From Cupriavidus sp. D39 (GTDB lineage Bacteria; Pseudomonadota; Gammaproteobacteria; Burkholderiales; Burkholderiaceae), in the NCBI RefSeq assembly GCF_026627925.1, contig NZ_JAPNLE010000007.1, positions 1 through 64,000 on the forward strand: a DNA stretch of 64,000 nucleotides. Reading direction: 5' to 3'. Below are positions 63,308 through 64,000 of the stretch, one piece after another. The notes beneath the pieces were generated by a model. That model worked only from the letters and a program-made list of their open reading frames with translations. It was not told the origin of the DNA and ran no database searches. Position numbers and translations under genes: made by a program. Each line of letters starts with the position of its first letter. Positions within the stretch are counted from its first letter, which is position 1.

Positions 63308-64000
63308 TCAGCGATACGAGTCGGGCGAGTTCCGCAGCCGCCGGATGGCCTCGAAAATCTCTCTTGCAATGCGGCGAGCAGTTGCGCCTTGCTCCTCGCC
63401 TATTGGTTCGAGTTTCACCCCATCCCGGCCATCGACAAACAATGGGCCGCCAATGTCGTCGTCATAAGGTGATCCATTCTCGTGGATGGCTACGTAGTCA
63501 TCCTTCGTCAAATCGTTACCGAGCAGTTCCGCGAGATACACCCATGTCCAGCATCGTTGCAGGTCTTCGCTGTCATGGTTCTCGATCAACTTGAGCATGG
63601 CGTCGGTGTCGCCCTGTTTCGCCGCCTCCGTTAACCACTTCCTTGCATCCTCCGGTCGTCCCATGCGCTCCGCAATATCGGCAAGCCCTGAAGGATCGGC
63701 GTTCACTTCCCCGGTCGCCTGGTCAAAAAACGCGGGGTCGTCGAAACGATCCGCAAGTACCAACACTGCCTCTTGGTGCCCAAGCTTTGCTGCTTCTCGC
63801 AGATGCAGCGCAAATTTCTCGTCTTTTGCCAAACGAGCCGCATGAGCGTCCGCCCATTCCTGTTCCACACCCATCAGAACACGTCCGTTTCTGACCTGCT
63901 TATACCAGTAGTCGCTGCCGACTTCTGGGGCATCGAGCTCGCCTTCAGTTGGGGCATGGATCAGCGCCAACGCATAGTGAGCGGCAGCATGGTTGTTGTT
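63308..64000 (-). CDS. SEL1/TPR-repeat-like protein, 5' end beyond window
   Basis: The frame is open to the window edge, so the N-terminus is missing. Visible repeats: AAAHYALALIHAPTEG, FALHLREAAKLGHQEAVLVL and DARKWLTEAAKQGDTDAMLK, with the A-x4-L-x2-AA-x-G pattern of SEL1-like helical repeats. An acidic tail follows (DDYVAIHENGSPYDDDIGG). Such proteins mediate protein contacts, often near secretion or toxin genes. No partner can be seen. Confidence 0.7.
   Translation of the reverse strand, partial: NNNHAAAHYALALIHAPTEGELDAPEVGSDYWYKQVRNGRVLMGVEQEWADAHAARLAKDEKFALHLREAAKLGHQEAVLVLADRFDDPAFFDQATGEVNADPSGLADIAERMGRPEDARKWLTEAAKQGDTDAMLKLIENHDSEDLQRCWTWVYLAELLGNDLTKDDYVAIHENGSPYDDDIGGPLFVDGRDGVKLEPIGEEQGATARRIAREIFEAIRRLRNSPDSYR

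Noticed and set aside
1..64000. CRISPR arrays, tRNA or rRNA genes
   Set aside because: No regularly spaced repeats, cloverleaf-like segments or rRNA-like stretches were noticed on either strand.

Overview
The window looks like the chromosome or a large replicon of a GC-rich betaproteobacterium of the Burkholderiales, most likely Cupriavidus/Ralstonia-like. This rests on codon use, on a phasin/PhaB/PhaC set, on a zinc-ribbon protein of the type named BCAM0308 in Burkholderia cenocepacia, and on the insertion-sequence families present. No rRNA, tRNA or CRISPR array was found.

Layout. (1) 1-10 kb is an accessory zone: a decayed plasmid-type DNA-binding gene, two copies of a small unknown protein, a RES/Xre toxin-antitoxin locus with both genes frameshifted, three insertion sequences (3505-5137 with 5-bp target duplication GTCCA; 5325-6899 with 9-bp duplication TAATCATTT; an IS30 element near 8408-9482), and an unannotated 28-residue valine-rich peptide gene with its own promoter, terminator and a 23-bp operator palindrome. 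(2) 10-27.8 kb holds a relic of a zinc alcohol dehydrogenase, a universal stress protein (USP), a phosphoribosyltransferase, a long minus-strand operon (CBS protein, DevABC-like exporter, outer-membrane channel, MgtA-like ATPase), and a plus-strand run with a DUF883 protein, a P1B-5 ATPase fused to hemerythrin, and phasin-phaB-phaC. (3) 27.9-37 kb is mostly decayed genes and IS remnants around an intact USP and a hemerythrin protein. (4) 37-58 kb holds an FNR-type regulator, a pseudo-receiver protein, an acyl-CoA ligase-acetyltransferase, a DksA/BCAM0308/DUF4010 operon, a phosphotransferase-AAA fusion, a nitroreductase, flavodoxin, SYLF and BON proteins, five USP genes or relics, an alcohol dehydrogenase, an L,D-transpeptidase and a DUF882 murein hydrolase, an archaeal-type S-adenosylmethionine synthetase and a YHS protein. 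(5) 58-64 kb holds PPK2, a hydrolase, a TetR regulator, a SEL1-like protein and remnants of ftsH, SDR and MFS genes.

How it works together. From 11 to 58 kb about sixteen FNR-type boxes (TTGAT-N4-ATCAA) sit before the genes. Nearly all are followed, after a constant gap of about 21 bp, by a -10 hexamer, the geometry of class II FNR activation. The island encodes its own FNR-like regulator with four cluster cysteines. It therefore reads as a low-oxygen survival regulon: stress proteins, polyhydroxybutyrate storage, metal and iron handling, cell-wall remodelling, redox enzymes and stringent-response-like factors. Its content resembles, from memory, the lxa low-oxygen locus of B. cenocepacia.

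Caution. At least ten otherwise well-conserved genes carry a single-base frameshift, mostly at a short homopolymer and mostly a missing base. That pattern suggests sequence errors as much as gene decay, so these genes are reported with their restored extents.
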